Made by a program: the position numbers and the translations under genes. Of a stretch of DNA of 23,195 nt, positions 7,169-17,098 are shown one piece after another. The DNA lies in NCBI GenBank assembly GCA_034669525.1, contig JAXDNH010000012.1, forward strand, positions 1-23,195. The letters run 5' to 3'. Below the pieces are notes generated by a model. That model did not search any database and had not been told where the DNA came from. It saw only the letters and a program-made list of their open reading frames with translations. Numbering within the stretch: position 1 is the stretch's first letter; every line of letters begins with the position of its first letter. Origin of the DNA: JAFASC01 sp034669525 (GTDB taxonomy: Bacteria > Pseudomonadota > Alphaproteobacteria > Rhizobiales > Beijerinckiaceae).

Positions 7169-9264
7169 GCCGTGCGTCTCCAGCGCCGGCGGCGCCCTTC
7201 CCACGCCCAGCCGGCAACAATCGAGGCGATCAGCACAATCATGCCGGCAAAGCCGATAGCCAGCGGCGCGATGCCGATGCCTTTCACCACGCTCGCGGAA
7301 TTTCGCTTGATGCCGATGTAATCCGAGCCGCCGTAGACGGGGCTGTCGCGCATTGCGGCGACGCGCGGCATCGTGATCGCGCCCTGCGCATCCGCCGCGA
7401 TGCGCCGCACCGTGCCGCCGGTCGCCTCAACGAGCGCGCGCAGCTTCTCCGTCGTCGAGACGACTTCCTGGAATTCGCGCGGATTCTCCGGCCCGACATT
7501 GGCGAGAAACGATTGCTCGCCATCGGTCAGGCGATAGAGGCCGAGCTCTTTGACGTTCATGGAGGCGCGCCACAGACCCGGCTCAGATGCGCTGAGCGTC
7601 ACCTGCTGTTGCGCGCCCGATGGCGTGGTGACCGTCACCGGCGGCGCACTCTCCTTAAGTGTCTGCCGCTCGATCACGAGCTCATGCCCGCGGACGCTCG
7701 CGCGCAAGGCTTCTTCTTCGAGATCGGGCTCCTTCATCAGCCAGTGGGCGAGCCGGCGTAAGAGATCGAGATAGGGTCCGCCGCCATCATAGCCGCGCGC
7801 CCAGAGCCACATCTGATCGGTCAATAGCAGCGCAACGCGGCCCTTCTGCTCGCGCGACAGAACAAGCAGTGGCTTATCCTGCGCACCCGATAGAATTCCG
7901 GTACCTCGCGAAAGGCTCGTGTTGACCTGCCGGAACCATTCGCCCCATTGCGGCTTCTCGCCCTCGCCGCCGGGAAGACCGCGGGTGACCGGATGTTTGC
8001 GGCCATCCTCCGTTACATCGGCACGGAATGGACGCTCCGTGAGACTGCCGTCCGGACGCGCCGGCGCAATCTTGCCTAGCGGCGAGTAGTATAATCCCTG
8101 CGCGCGCGCAAAATCCGGCCCGACCGCCATGAGCAGTGCACCGCCGTCGCGAACATAGCGCACGATATTCTCGAAATAGACCGAGGGCAGAATGCTCTGG
8201 TTCGAATAGCGGTCGAAGATGATCAGATCGAATTCGCCGATCTTGCGACCGAAGAGATCACTCGTCGGAAAGGCGATCAGCGAGAGTTCATTGATTGGCG
8301 TTCCGTCCTGCTTCTCCGGCGGGCGCAGAATGGTGAAGTGCACAAGCTCGACGTTCGCGTCCGACTTCAGGAGATTGCGCCAGGTCCGCTCGCCGGCATG
8401 CGGCTCGCCCGAGACAAGCAGCACTTTCAATTTGTCGCGCACGCCTTCGATCGTCAGCACCGCCTTGTTGTTGACGGCGGTAAGTTCATCGGGCAGCGCC
8501 TCGACTTCGATCTCGACCACATTCGGTCCGCCGTGCTCGATACGCACCGACACCTCGATGCGCTCGTCAGGCTGGGCCTGGATGGAAGCGATCTCCGCGC
8601 CGTCGCGGCTGACCTTCAGCCGCACCGGCAATTTCTGACGCGCCGTGTCGAGCACGCGCACTTCGATGGTCTGATCCTTGCCGACAATGCCGAAGCGCGG
8701 CGCCTCCAGAACTTCGATGCGGCGATCGCGCTCGCCTTCATGTCCGGTGACGAGGACATGCAGCGGCGCCTTGAAGCCGAGCGCGTCCGCATTCGCGGGA
8801 ATGTCGTGCACGATTCCGTCGGTGACGAGGATCGCAGCGCCGACGCGTTCGGGCGGCACATCGGCGAGACCGGAATTCAATGCGGAGAAAAGCCGTGTGC
8901 CGTCGTTCTCCGCGTCGTTGCGGCTGCTTTCGATGAACCGCGTCTCGACATTGCCGAGTGCACCAAGGCTGTTCTGCAATTCGGCGCGCGCACGTTCGGT
9001 TTGCAGGCGCCGCTCACCGATCGTCTGGCTGCCGCTTTGATCGAGAACGACGGCAACGACATCCTTCAAAGGCTCGCGATCCTGCCGCACGAGCGAGGGA
9101 TCAAGCAGCGCGAAGAGGACGAGCGCGAAGCCGAGCGCGCGCAGGAAGGCTCCGGGACGGCGTGCATAGACCGCCAGCGCCACAACGAGCGCGGCGGCAA
9201 TCGCCAGCGCGATGATAAGCGCGGGCGACAGGAGCGGCGAGAGCGAGAGTTCGAATTGGGTCAT
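7165..9264 (-). CDS. Membrane-anchored VWA-like / glutamine-amidotransferase-like protein (last gene of MoxR operon)
   Basis: A 699-aa protein. Two N-terminal helices (about 13-33 and 39-56) are followed by a VWA-like domain whose full MIDAS set is visible: Asp75, Ser77 and Ser79 in LDQSGSQ, Thr123 in DGTRLF and Asp149 in VTDG. Then come a beta-rich stretch (about 180-275), a GATase1-like alpha/beta region (about 277-510, with RYVRDGGALLMAVGPD at 369-384), another beta domain and a third helix (about 663-685). It ends in EGRRRRWRRTA, which places the C-terminus in the cytoplasm and the large middle region in the periplasm. There is no Cys in the whole protein, so the amidotransferase-like region cannot have the usual nucleophile. 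It starts 8 bases after the preceding gene. Function is unknown; it is probably a partner or substrate of the MoxR ATPase. Confidence 0.85.
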   Translation of the reverse strand: MTQFELSLSPLLSPALIIALAIAAALVVALAVYARRPGAFLRALGFALVLFALLDPSLVRQDREPLKDVVAVVLDQSGSQTIGERRLQTERARAELQNSLGALGNVETRFIESSRNDAENDGTRLFSALNSGLADVPPERVGAAILVTDGIVHDIPANADALGFKAPLHVLVTGHEGERDRRIEVLEAPRFGIVGKDQTIEVRVLDTARQKLPVRLKVSRDGAEIASIQAQPDERIEVSVRIEHGGPNVVEIEVEALPDELTAVNNKAVLTIEGVRDKLKVLLVSGEPHAGERTWRNLLKSDANVELVHFTILRPPEKQDGTPINELSLIAFPTSDLFGRKIGEFDLIIFDRYSNQSILPSVYFENIVRYVRDGGALLMAVGPDFARAQGLYYSPLGKIAPARPDGSLTERPFRADVTEDGRKHPVTRGLPGGEGEKPQWGEWFRQVNTSLSRGTGILSGAQDKPLLVLSREQKGRVALLLTDQMWLWARGYDGGGPYLDLLRRLAHWLMKEPDLEEEALRASVRGHELVIERQTLKESAPPVTVTTPSGAQQQVTLSASEPGLWRASMNVKELGLYRLTDGEQSFLANVGPENPREFQEVVSTTEKLRALVEATGGTVRRIAADAQGAITMPRVAAMRDSPVYGGSDYIGIKRNSASVVKGIGIAPLAIGFAGMIVLIASIVAGWAWEGRRRRWRRTA

Positions 9265-9272
9265 CTATGCAA

Positions 9273-12080
9273 TCAATGTCCCAGCCGATCGAGGAGATCG
9301 CGGACATGCACTTGGTCGGACTTGTAATTGCCGGTCAGGGTGTACATCGCGAGATTGATCCCGCCGCGGATCGCGAGCTCGCGCTGCCGTACGCCGCCGG
9401 GCACAAGCGGATAAAGCGGCTCGCCGTTGCGATCGGCAGCCCAGGCCGCGGCAAGATCGTTCGACGTGATGACAATCGGCGAAACGCTGTCGCCGGCGCG
9501 TGCCGGCCGCGGCGTGCCGTCACTCGGCTCCGGCGGCAGCGCTTCGACCCAGGTCTGGCCGATTGTTGTGCGGCCGATGAATCCATCGAGCAGATAGAAG
9601 GTCTTGGTGATCACGTGATCGTGCGGCACGGGCTCGAGTTCGGGGACGTCCACGCCCGCAAGCAGATCGCGCAACCAGCGGGCTTCCGGAGTCATTGGAC
9701 CGCCCGGACGCGAGGCCAGCGCATCGCGTGTATCGAAGACGATGCTGCCACCCTGCTTCATGAAATTGGCGATCTTGCTGATCGCGTTCTGCGGCGGCAG
9801 CGGCTTACCCGCGACGACCGGCCAATAGATCATCGGATAGAAGACGAGTTCATCGCGCGCGGGATCAACGCCGACCGGATCGCCCGGCGTGAGCGAGGTA
9901 CGCGCGGCGAGTGCGCGCGTGAGACTCGTAAGGCCGGCGCGGCTCGCTTCGTCCGCCTGCGCATCGCCAGTGACCACATAAGCGAGGCGCGTTGTCAGAG
10001 CGGATTCGAGGTCGCGCGGGGAGATTTGGTGTGCGGGCTCTTCGGCGCGCGCAGGTCCAATGAAAGAAGAAGCAATCGTGCCGAGCGCGAACAGCGCTAC
10101 GAGCGCCGCAACCGCTGCACGCCGCCGCCGCAGCGGCACGCCTCCGGAGAGCCAGAGCGAGGCGAGCGCATCTGCAATCAACAGTGCGATGACGCCGGCG
10201 ATCAGCCAGGGACGCAAATCGATGGGTTCGCCTGCATTCAGCGGTTCGCGGCGAAAATTCAGCCCGGAGAAATCGGCGGGCTGCAATTTCGCATCGGCCG
10301 CGAGCGGATTGACCGCAACGAGCGCATCGGGTGGGCCGTAGAAGCCGGGCGGATGCTCGGCGCCGGCAACATCGGTGAAATTCGCCGGGATTGGTTTTGC
10401 AGTCGAGGGCGGCTGCCCGAGCGTGCCGAAACCATCGAGCGTGCTCAACGGCGCGAGCGTTGCAACCTGCTGCTTTGATGCGGACGCGGCATCTTCATCC
10501 GCCTTGCCGGTGTCGGCGGAAATCGCAAGAATCTTGCGCAACATATCGACGAAGAGGCCGGACAACGGAAGATTAGACCAGGTCGTATCTGCGGTCACGT
10601 GGAAGAGCACGATCGTGCCCTTCCCATGATGTTCGGCCGTGACAAGCGGCGTGCCGTCGGCGAGCGCCGCCCAAGTGCGCGCCGGCAAGCCCGCTTCGGG
10701 CTCGGCTAACACTTGCCGCGTCACGGTCACTTCATCGGGCACACTCAAACCGAAGAACGGACTCGTACGATCAAACGGCGCGAGCTTCTTCGGCGTCTCC
10801 CACGACAGCGAACCGCCAAGCGTACGTCCACCACGCCGCAACGCCACCGGCACGAGATCATCGGAGGAGCCGGCGAGTCTTGTGCCGGCAAAGCGCACGA
10901 GGACGCCGCCATCTTGCACGAAACTTTCGAGGCGATCATGCGCGATGCCGGCCACAACGCCGATATCGGCCAGCACCATCACGTTCACGTTGTCATCGAG
11001 CAGTGCGCTGATCGGGTCGGCGACGCCTGGCCGTGCCTCGCGCACATCTGCAAACGGCTGCAATGCGCGCTGCAAATAATAGGATGGCGCGAGCAGCGGC
11101 TGTGCGACATCGGTGGTGGCGCCGCTGACGACGCCGACACGCCGCCGCTTCCAGCGCTCGTCGAGCAGAGTGACGGCTCCCGCCGAACGCTCGCTTGCGA
11201 TCTCAAGCCGCGCAATGTCGTTGCGCAACTCGATCGGGAGATCGAAGCGCGCCTGCGTTTCCGTCGCACTATCGAAATCGAAGGCTGTCTCGCCAATTGT
11301 GACGCCCTTCAAGTCGAGTGCACGCACCCTGCCCTGCAGTGGACCGTCGTTTGTGGAGCGAAGGACGTTGACATTGAGTGCGCCCGCTTCATTCGCGGCG
11401 CCGGCCAGTGCGAGCGGGGAGTGTTCTGCGCTGATGATCTCGACCTGTCCGCTCTTTGCGAGATCGGCGAGTTTTTCCGCGAATTGACGCGCCTGCCCGA
11501 GCGCAAGGCCATCGGAGATCCACGTGACATGTCCCCGGGGATGATCGGCGAAGAAGTGTTCGAGCGGCGTGACGAGACCCATGCGATCGCGCTCGAAGGG
11601 CACCGGCTTCAGCGCACGCAGTTTTTGCGCGGTATGCGATCCGTCGGACAGGACCGCCTCGCGCGCGCCTTCTGAAGCCGCAATCACCGCCGTCGGCGCG
11701 CCCTGGCGCGCGGCATCATCGATCTGCGCGAGCGCGACCTTGAGCCGCTGCTCCCATGTGGGCGCCGCCGGCCAGCCATCGTCCAGCAAAACAAGCAGCG
11801 GCTCCTGCCCGTTTGCGCCACCGTGTTGCGGATTCCAGATCGGCCCGGCCATCGCGAGCACGATGAGTGCCGCGATGATCAGACGCAGTGCAAGTAGCCA
11901 CCACGGCGTGCGTGCCGGAGTTTCATCTTTCGGCTCGATATCGAGGATCAGCTTCAGCGGCGGAAACGGAATCTGGCGCGGCCGCGGCGGCGTGATGCGC
12001 AGCAGGTAGTAAATCACGGGCAGGAGCGCCAGGCCGATGAGCGCGAGCGGCGCGCTGAAGGCGAGCGGTACGAAGCTCAC
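9273..12080 (-). CDS. BatA N-terminal / DUF4159 domain membrane protein
   Basis: A 935-aa protein. It opens with an aerotolerance-regulator-type N-terminus: helix about 8-26, basic loop ITPPRPRQIPFPPLK, helix about 60-80. A VWA-like domain follows but its MIDAS motif is degenerate: LLDDGWPAA keeps Asp100 while the two serines are replaced by Gly102 and Pro104. A GATase-like region lies at about 314-520. Two more helices (about 624-645 and 654-674) flank a run of five arginines (650-654 region), and DUF4159 occupies about 690-925. Positive-inside charges put both the 81-623 region and DUF4159 in the periplasm. There is no Cys. Its ATG overlaps the DUF58 stop by 4 bases. The family is conserved beside MoxR in Alphaproteobacteria; no biochemical role is established that I know of. 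Confidence 0.88.
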   Translation of the reverse strand: MSFVPLAFSAPLALIGLALLPVIYYLLRITPPRPRQIPFPPLKLILDIEPKDETPARTPWWLLALRLIIAALIVLAMAGPIWNPQHGGANGQEPLLVLLDDGWPAAPTWEQRLKVALAQIDDAARQGAPTAVIAASEGAREAVLSDGSHTAQKLRALKPVPFERDRMGLVTPLEHFFADHPRGHVTWISDGLALGQARQFAEKLADLAKSGQVEIISAEHSPLALAGAANEAGALNVNVLRSTNDGPLQGRVRALDLKGVTIGETAFDFDSATETQARFDLPIELRNDIARLEIASERSAGAVTLLDERWKRRRVGVVSGATTDVAQPLLAPSYYLQRALQPFADVREARPGVADPISALLDDNVNVMVLADIGVVAGIAHDRLESFVQDGGVLVRFAGTRLAGSSDDLVPVALRRGGRTLGGSLSWETPKKLAPFDRTSPFFGLSVPDEVTVTRQVLAEPEAGLPARTWAALADGTPLVTAEHHGKGTIVLFHVTADTTWSNLPLSGLFVDMLRKILAISADTGKADEDAASASKQQVATLAPLSTLDGFGTLGQPPSTAKPIPANFTDVAGAEHPPGFYGPPDALVAVNPLAADAKLQPADFSGLNFRREPLNAGEPIDLRPWLIAGVIALLIADALASLWLSGGVPLRRRRAAVAALVALFALGTIASSFIGPARAEEPAHQISPRDLESALTTRLAYVVTGDAQADEASRAGLTSLTRALAARTSLTPGDPVGVDPARDELVFYPMIYWPVVAGKPLPPQNAISKIANFMKQGGSIVFDTRDALASRPGGPMTPEARWLRDLLAGVDVPELEPVPHDHVITKTFYLLDGFIGRTTIGQTWVEALPPEPSDGTPRPARAGDSVSPIVITSNDLAAAWAADRNGEPLYPLVPGGVRQRELAIRGGINLAMYTLTGNYKSDQVHVRDLLDRLGH

Positions 12081-13012
12081 GCGACCGCTCCAATTTCGAC
12101 ATTCGCCTCGAGCCGCCCACGCAAGGCAAGCAGCGCCGTCGCCGGCGGCATGTCGGTACGGTGGAGCGCGAAGCTGAAGCCCGCCTCGCGCGCGGCCGTT
12201 CGCACGCGCTCGCGGTGCTGCGCGAGACGCGCGACATAGTCGGCGCGATAAGCCTCGGCGCGGCCGGCGCGGAACAATGCGCCGGAATCGACGTCGAGGA
12301 ACTCGGTATGACCCTCGAAGGGGAAGGTCTCCTCGACCGGATCGGCGATCATGACGAGATGTCCGCGCGCACCATTGGAAGCGATACGCTTCAGACGGCG
12401 CGCCAGTTCATCCGGCGCGACGAGGAAATCGCTGACAAGGATCGCCTGGCTGCGCTGCAGAAGCGGCTCGTCCGATGGGAAGTCGGGGTGGCCGGCCGGC
12501 GAAATCTGGCGATCTGCGATGGCGAGCGCCTCAGCCAGTCGCTCGACGATGTTGCGGGCCGCGATCGCCCGCGTCATGCCGAGGAGACCGACCCGCTCGC
12601 CGCCACGCACCAGCAGATCGGCGGTGGCGAGGCCGAGGACCAACGCGCGATCGGCCTTCGACTGGCGTGCCAGCGACGACATGAAGGCCATCGACGACGA
12701 CAAGTCCATCCACAGGAAAATCGTGTGCGCCGCCTCCCACTCGCGCTCGCGGACGTAGATGCGGTCGTCGCGGGCGGAGCGGCGCCAGTCGATCCGCTGC
12801 GCCGGCTCACCGAAGGTGAAGGGCCGGAACTGCCAGAATGTCTCGCCAACCCCCGCACGCCTCCGGCCGTGCACGCCGTGCATGACGCTGGCGGCGAGCT
12901 CCTTCGCCGAGGCCACAAGGTTCGGCAGCCGGCGTGCGAGATCGAGCGCGCCTTCCTGATGGCGGGGAGCGGTCGCCGCTTCCGAGCGCGTGAGGAGACG
13001 CGCGGTGACCAT
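12077..13012 (-). CDS. DUF58 domain-containing protein (VWA-like MoxR partner)
   Basis: A 311-aa soluble protein carrying the DUF58 hallmark RPFTFGEPAQRIDWRRSAR (63-81) followed by YVRERE. A VWA-like MIDAS motif is present: Asp103, Ser105 and Ser107 in WMDLSSSMAF. No membrane helix is visible, unlike many DUF58 proteins that have two at the N-terminus. It contains no Cys. MoxR ATPases are routinely encoded just upstream of DUF58 proteins and are thought to act together in folding, metal insertion or complex activation. Its ATG directly follows the MoxR stop (TGA-ATG) and its stop overlaps the next ATG by 4 bases, so the genes are translationally coupled. Confidence 0.92.
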   Translation of the reverse strand: MVTARLLTRSEAATAPRHQEGALDLARRLPNLVASAKELAASVMHGVHGRRRAGVGETFWQFRPFTFGEPAQRIDWRRSARDDRIYVREREWEAAHTIFLWMDLSSSMAFMSSLARQSKADRALVLGLATADLLVRGGERVGLLGMTRAIAARNIVERLAEALAIADRQISPAGHPDFPSDEPLLQRSQAILVSDFLVAPDELARRLKRIASNGARGHLVMIADPVEETFPFEGHTEFLDVDSGALFRAGRAEAYRADYVARLAQHRERVRTAAREAGFSFALHRTDMPPATALLALRGRLEANVEIGAVA

Positions 13013-14020
<1,008 letters not shown>

Positions 14021-14083
14021 GGAACCTCTGATCTCAAGCCTTCATGGCCGCCAATGGGGCCGTTTCCGATTCGCCCGCCGCCA

Positions 14084-14114
14084 CCTAGATTAGGTTCCCG
14101 AGGGGCAATGTCGA
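14084..14114. promoter_or_regulatory. Divergent moxR / DUF1285 control region with short palindrome
   Basis: CCTAGATTAGG at 14084-14094 is a perfect CCTA/TAGG inverted repeat around GAT. On the plus strand it contains a -10-like TAGATT. On the minus strand TAATCT (14088-14093) lies 15 bases from TCGACA (14109-14114), a near-consensus -35 with a short spacer that could serve moxR. GAGGGG at 14100-14105 precedes ATG codons at 14108 and 14114. All of these are weak pattern matches. Confidence 0.25.
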
Positions 14115-14134
14115 TGCGCTCGATCGGCGCGAGC

Positions 14135-14179
14135 GGATCGGGACTTGCAGGATCGAGACTTGCAGGATCGAGACTTGCA
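14135..14179. repeat. Three tandem copies of a 15-bp repeat
   Basis: GGATCGGGACTTGCA (14135-14149) is followed immediately by two copies of GGATCGAGACTTGCA (14150-14164 and 14165-14179). Copy 1 differs from the others by one base. The unit length is a multiple of three, so the DUF1285 frame stays open through it and would read repeats of Gly-Ser-Gly/Arg-Leu-Ala. It sits between the divergent moxR and DUF1285 genes. Confidence 0.95.
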
Positions 14180-14227
14180 AGTGTCAGGCCCGGCAGCATC
14201 GATCCTGACGTGCAATGGTGCGAGATT

Positions 14228-14854
14228 ATGGCGCAAGGTGTTCCAGCGGGCGGCAAGACGGCGACTCCCGCCGCGACGCCTAGCCTTGAAGGGCTGACCG
14301 AGGCGGCGCGTGCCGCCGGCGGCGAGCAACGCCGGCTGCCGCCCGTGCATCTCTGGAATCCGGCCTTCTGTGGCGATCTCGACATGCGGATCGCGCGCGA
14401 CGGCACGTGGTTCTACAACGGAACGCCAATCGGGCGACCGGCCCTGGTGCGGCTGTTCTCGACCATTCTGCGCAAGGACGATGATCGCTATGTCCTCGTT
14501 ACGCCGGTTGAAAAGGTCGGGATCAAGGTCGAGGACGCGCCGTTTCTTGCGGTCGAACTCGCGCAGGAAAAACGTGAGAACGGGCGGGTTCTGAAATTTC
14601 GCACCAATGTCGATGACTGGGTGGAGGCCGGCCCCGACCATCCGATGCGCTTCGAGCCGGGCGAGTCGGAGGGCCTGAAGCCCTACATTCATGTGCGCGC
14701 CGATCTCTGGGCATTGGTAAAACGCGCGCTCTTCTATGATCTCGTCGATCTCGGGGAGAAACGCAGCATCGATGGGCAGGAGATGTTCGGTGTCGCATCC
14801 AATGGTGCGTTCTTTCCGATGATGCGCGCCGATCAATTGGACGCGCTGTCGTGA
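14228..14854 (+). CDS. DUF1285 domain-containing protein
   Basis: A 208-aa protein with the DUF1285 pattern: PPVHLWNPAFCGDLDMRI, then DGTWFYNGTPIGRPALVRLFS, then YVLVTPVEKVGIKVEDAPFLA, and a C-terminal block ending YDLVDLG...MFGVASNGAFFPM. The function of the family is unknown. The start is uncertain. ATG 14228 gives an N-terminus like relatives (MAQGVPAGG) but has no clear Shine-Dalgarno. ATG 14108 or 14114 has GAGGGG just upstream and would add about 40 residues encoding the 15-bp repeats. The end overlaps the Nudix GTG by 4 bases, and the order DUF1285-Nudix-DUF6111-CCA forms a coupled operon, divergent from moxR. Confidence 0.88.
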   Translation: MAQGVPAGGKTATPAATPSLEGLTEAARAAGGEQRRLPPVHLWNPAFCGDLDMRIARDGTWFYNGTPIGRPALVRLFSTILRKDDDRYVLVTPVEKVGIKVEDAPFLAVELAQEKRENGRVLKFRTNVDDWVEAGPDHPMRFEPGESEGLKPYIHVRADLWALVKRALFYDLVDLGEKRSIDGQEMFGVASNGAFFPMMRADQLDALS

Positions 14855-15525
14855 ACGCACCAGTGAAAGCCCATTCGGAGCGGCCCTCGCTCTCGACTGC
14901 GGAGATCATCACGCGAGCCCGCGAGCGTCTGTCCCTCGATCTTGCCGCTGAAGCGCTCGATTCGAGCGTAGCACCGAGACACGGCGATCACGTTCTCAAT
15001 CAGGCAAACATGCAGGCGCACAGCGTCGCGACAAATGCGCGGCTCGCGGCCGTGCTCGTGCCGCTCGTATCACGAGAAACGGAAGCGACCGTGCTGATGA
15101 CGACGCGCTCGAACGAGCTGCGCCAGCATTCCGGCCAAATCGCATTTCCGGGCGGCAAGGTCGATGACGGCGAGACGCCCTGCGAAGCCGCGTTGCGGGA
15201 GGCGAAAGAGGAGATCGGCCTCGACCCGCATCACGTCGAACCGATCGGCTATCTCGATCCTTATCTGACGGGAACGGGCTTCCGCATTCTGCCGGTCGTC
15301 GCGTTGGTGACACCCCCCTTCGAGCTGCTCGTCAACACAAATGAAGTGCATGACACGTTCGAAGTGCCGCTCGCTTTTCTGATGCAGCCCGACAACCATC
15401 AGCGCCATTCGCGCGAATGGCGCGGCACGATGCGGCACTTCTATGCGATGCCGTGGAACGAGCGCTACATCTGGGGCGCCACCGCCGGCATCGTGCGCAG
15501 CATGTATGAGAAACTGCACCTCTGA
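14851..15525 (+). CDS. Nudix hydrolase, CoA pyrophosphatase (UPF0035 type)
   Basis: A 224-aa protein predicted to cleave CoA or acyl-CoA to 3',5'-ADP and (acyl)phosphopantetheine. The CoA-pyrophosphatase signature LMTTRSNELRQHSGQIAFPGG (82-102) runs into the Nudix box, which begins at Gly102 with GKVDDGETPCEAALREAKEE and ends EIGL (124). The Glu ligands in the REAKEE core are present. Length is usual for alphaproteobacterial members with an N-terminal extension of about 60 residues. It starts at GTG 14851, overlapping the DUF1285 stop (GTGA), and ends by sharing one base with the next ATG (TGATG). Confidence 0.93.
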   Translation: MNAPVKAHSERPSLSTAEIITRARERLSLDLAAEALDSSVAPRHGDHVLNQANMQAHSVATNARLAAVLVPLVSRETEATVLMTTRSNELRQHSGQIAFPGGKVDDGETPCEAALREAKEEIGLDPHHVEPIGYLDPYLTGTGFRILPVVALVTPPFELLVNTNEVHDTFEVPLAFLMQPDNHQRHSREWRGTMRHFYAMPWNERYIWGATAGIVRSMYEKLHL

Positions 15526-15785
15526 TGTTGCGTGTTCTTCTCGAACCGGCGCTTCTCTTCGCTCTGCCGTTCGCTGTTTATATCCTCTACATGTCGGTGC
15601 GGCAGCGTTATCCGTTTGCCGTCGAAGCCTGGTCACACAGCCGGGTGGCCACACTGGCGCTTGCCGGACTGGCAGTTGCGGTCATCGGCGTGATTGTCCT
15701 TGGCGCATTCGCCCCGCGCCAGCAGGGCGCGTATGTGCCGGCGCATATCGAGAACGGGCGACTCGTGCCCGGTCATTTTGAATGA
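15525..15785 (+). CDS. DUF6111 family small membrane protein
   Basis: An 86-aa protein with two hydrophobic segments (about 5-23 and 42-62) separated by a short loop, ending GAYVPAHIENGRLVPGHFE. It resembles the DUF6111 family that sits between CoA pyrophosphatase and CCA-transferase genes in Rhizobiales; the role is unknown. The ATG shares its first base with the Nudix stop, and the TGA overlaps the CCA-transferase ATG by 4 bases. Confidence 0.88.
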   Translation: MLRVLLEPALLFALPFAVYILYMSVRQRYPFAVEAWSHSRVATLALAGLAVAVIGVIVLGAFAPRQQGAYVPAHIENGRLVPGHFE

Positions 15786-17053
15786 ACATCGATCCAGACA
15801 GGGCGATTGCGGCGCTGTTTGAGAGCCGCCGGCTTCTCGATCTTCTCGATGTCCTGAACGGCGAGGGCGAAGAAACGCGGATCGTCGGCGGCGCGGTGCG
15901 CAACGCTTTGCTGGGCCTGCCGACAGGCGACGTCGATCTCGCGACCACCGCACATCCCGACGTCGTGATCGCGCGTGCAAAGACCGCTCGATTCAAACCG
16001 GTGCCCACGGGAATCGACCACGGCACAGTCACGATCGTCGTGCGCGGGCGCCCCTTCGAAGTCACAACGTTGCGGCAGGATATTGCGACTGACGGGCGCC
16101 ATGCGACGGTACGGTTCGGACGCGATTTCGACGACGACGCGCGGCGGCGCGATTTCACGGTCAACGCGCTCTCGGTTTCAGTCGATCGGACGCTGCACGA
16201 TCCAGTCGGTGGATTGCCCGACCTGAGCGGCGGCCACATCCGTTTCATCGGCGATCCGCGCGAGCGCATTCGCGAAGACTATCTGCGCATCCTGCGCTTC
16301 TTCCGTTTCCATGCGGCCTATGGCGAGGGGCAGCTCGATCGCGCGGGCCTCGATGCAGCGATTGCCGAGCGCGAAGGTCTCGGCGTACTCTCTGCCGAGC
16401 GCATTCGCGCCGAGCTCATGAAGTTCGTGCTTGCCCGGCACGCCGGCAAGGCGGCGCAAGAGATTTCAGACGCGGGATTTTTCGAGCGCATTTTCGGCGG
16501 CATCGCTTATCCCCTATTGTTTGCGCAGCTGACGCAGATCGAACGCACCGCGGACGATCCCCTGCTGCGCCTCGGCGCGCTCGCGGTTTCCGTTCGCGAG
16601 GATGCCGATCGCCTGCGGGCACGATTGCGCCTGTCGAATGCCGAGCATAAGCGTCTCGTCGACATGGCCGACGCCCGTGCCGTCTGGCGCAATCGCGACG
16701 CCGTTCCCGAGGAGCGCGATTTGCGCACGCAGCTCTTTCTCGCCGGCCGCGCTGCTGCGAGCGATGCGCTTGCGCTCACGCAGGCCGCGAGCGGCGCACC
16801 GCTAGATGATGCGCACTGGAGGGCAGCGGCACAATATCTCGCGCAAACACCGGAGCCGCGCCTGCCGCTCACCGGCGAGGACGTGATGGCGAGCGGCCGG
16901 GTGCGCGGCAAGCTCGTCGGCGCCGCGCTGAAGTCCCTGCAGGCGCGCTGGATACGCGCGGGCTTTCCGAAGGAGCCCGCCACGGTCGCGCGGCTTCTCG
17001 ATGAGGTTTTATCCGAGGTGGCGCCGGCACCGAGAGCGCGGACTCCCCCCTAA
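15782..17053 (+). CDS. cca: CCA tRNA nucleotidyltransferase (class II)
   Basis: A 423-aa enzyme that adds or repairs the 3'-CCA of tRNA. The head-domain motif A is GGAVRNALLG (36-45) followed by the metal-binding DVDLATT with Asp50 and Asp52. RRDFTVNAL (122-130) is motif B/C and the neck helix begins RIREDYLRILRFFRFHA (162-178). The C-terminal part is the usual divergent helical tail region. It is the last gene of the overlapping operon starting at DUF1285. Length is normal for alphaproteobacteria. Confidence 0.95.
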   Translation: MNIDPDRAIAALFESRRLLDLLDVLNGEGEETRIVGGAVRNALLGLPTGDVDLATTAHPDVVIARAKTARFKPVPTGIDHGTVTIVVRGRPFEVTTLRQDIATDGRHATVRFGRDFDDDARRRDFTVNALSVSVDRTLHDPVGGLPDLSGGHIRFIGDPRERIREDYLRILRFFRFHAAYGEGQLDRAGLDAAIAEREGLGVLSAERIRAELMKFVLARHAGKAAQEISDAGFFERIFGGIAYPLLFAQLTQIERTADDPLLRLGALAVSVREDADRLRARLRLSNAEHKRLVDMADARAVWRNRDAVPEERDLRTQLFLAGRAAASDALALTQAASGAPLDDAHWRAAAQYLAQTPEPRLPLTGEDVMASGRVRGKLVGAALKSLQARWIRAGFPKEPATVARLLDEVLSEVAPAPRARTPP

Positions 17054-17098
17054 GCTCCGGCCGTACTATATTCCGCCAGTCTTAGTCCTGAGGTGCGT

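Noticed and set aside
9267..10478. A 403-codon open frame on the plus strand
   Set aside because: Antisense to the DUF4159 protein, Arg-rich low-complexity product with no family likeness.
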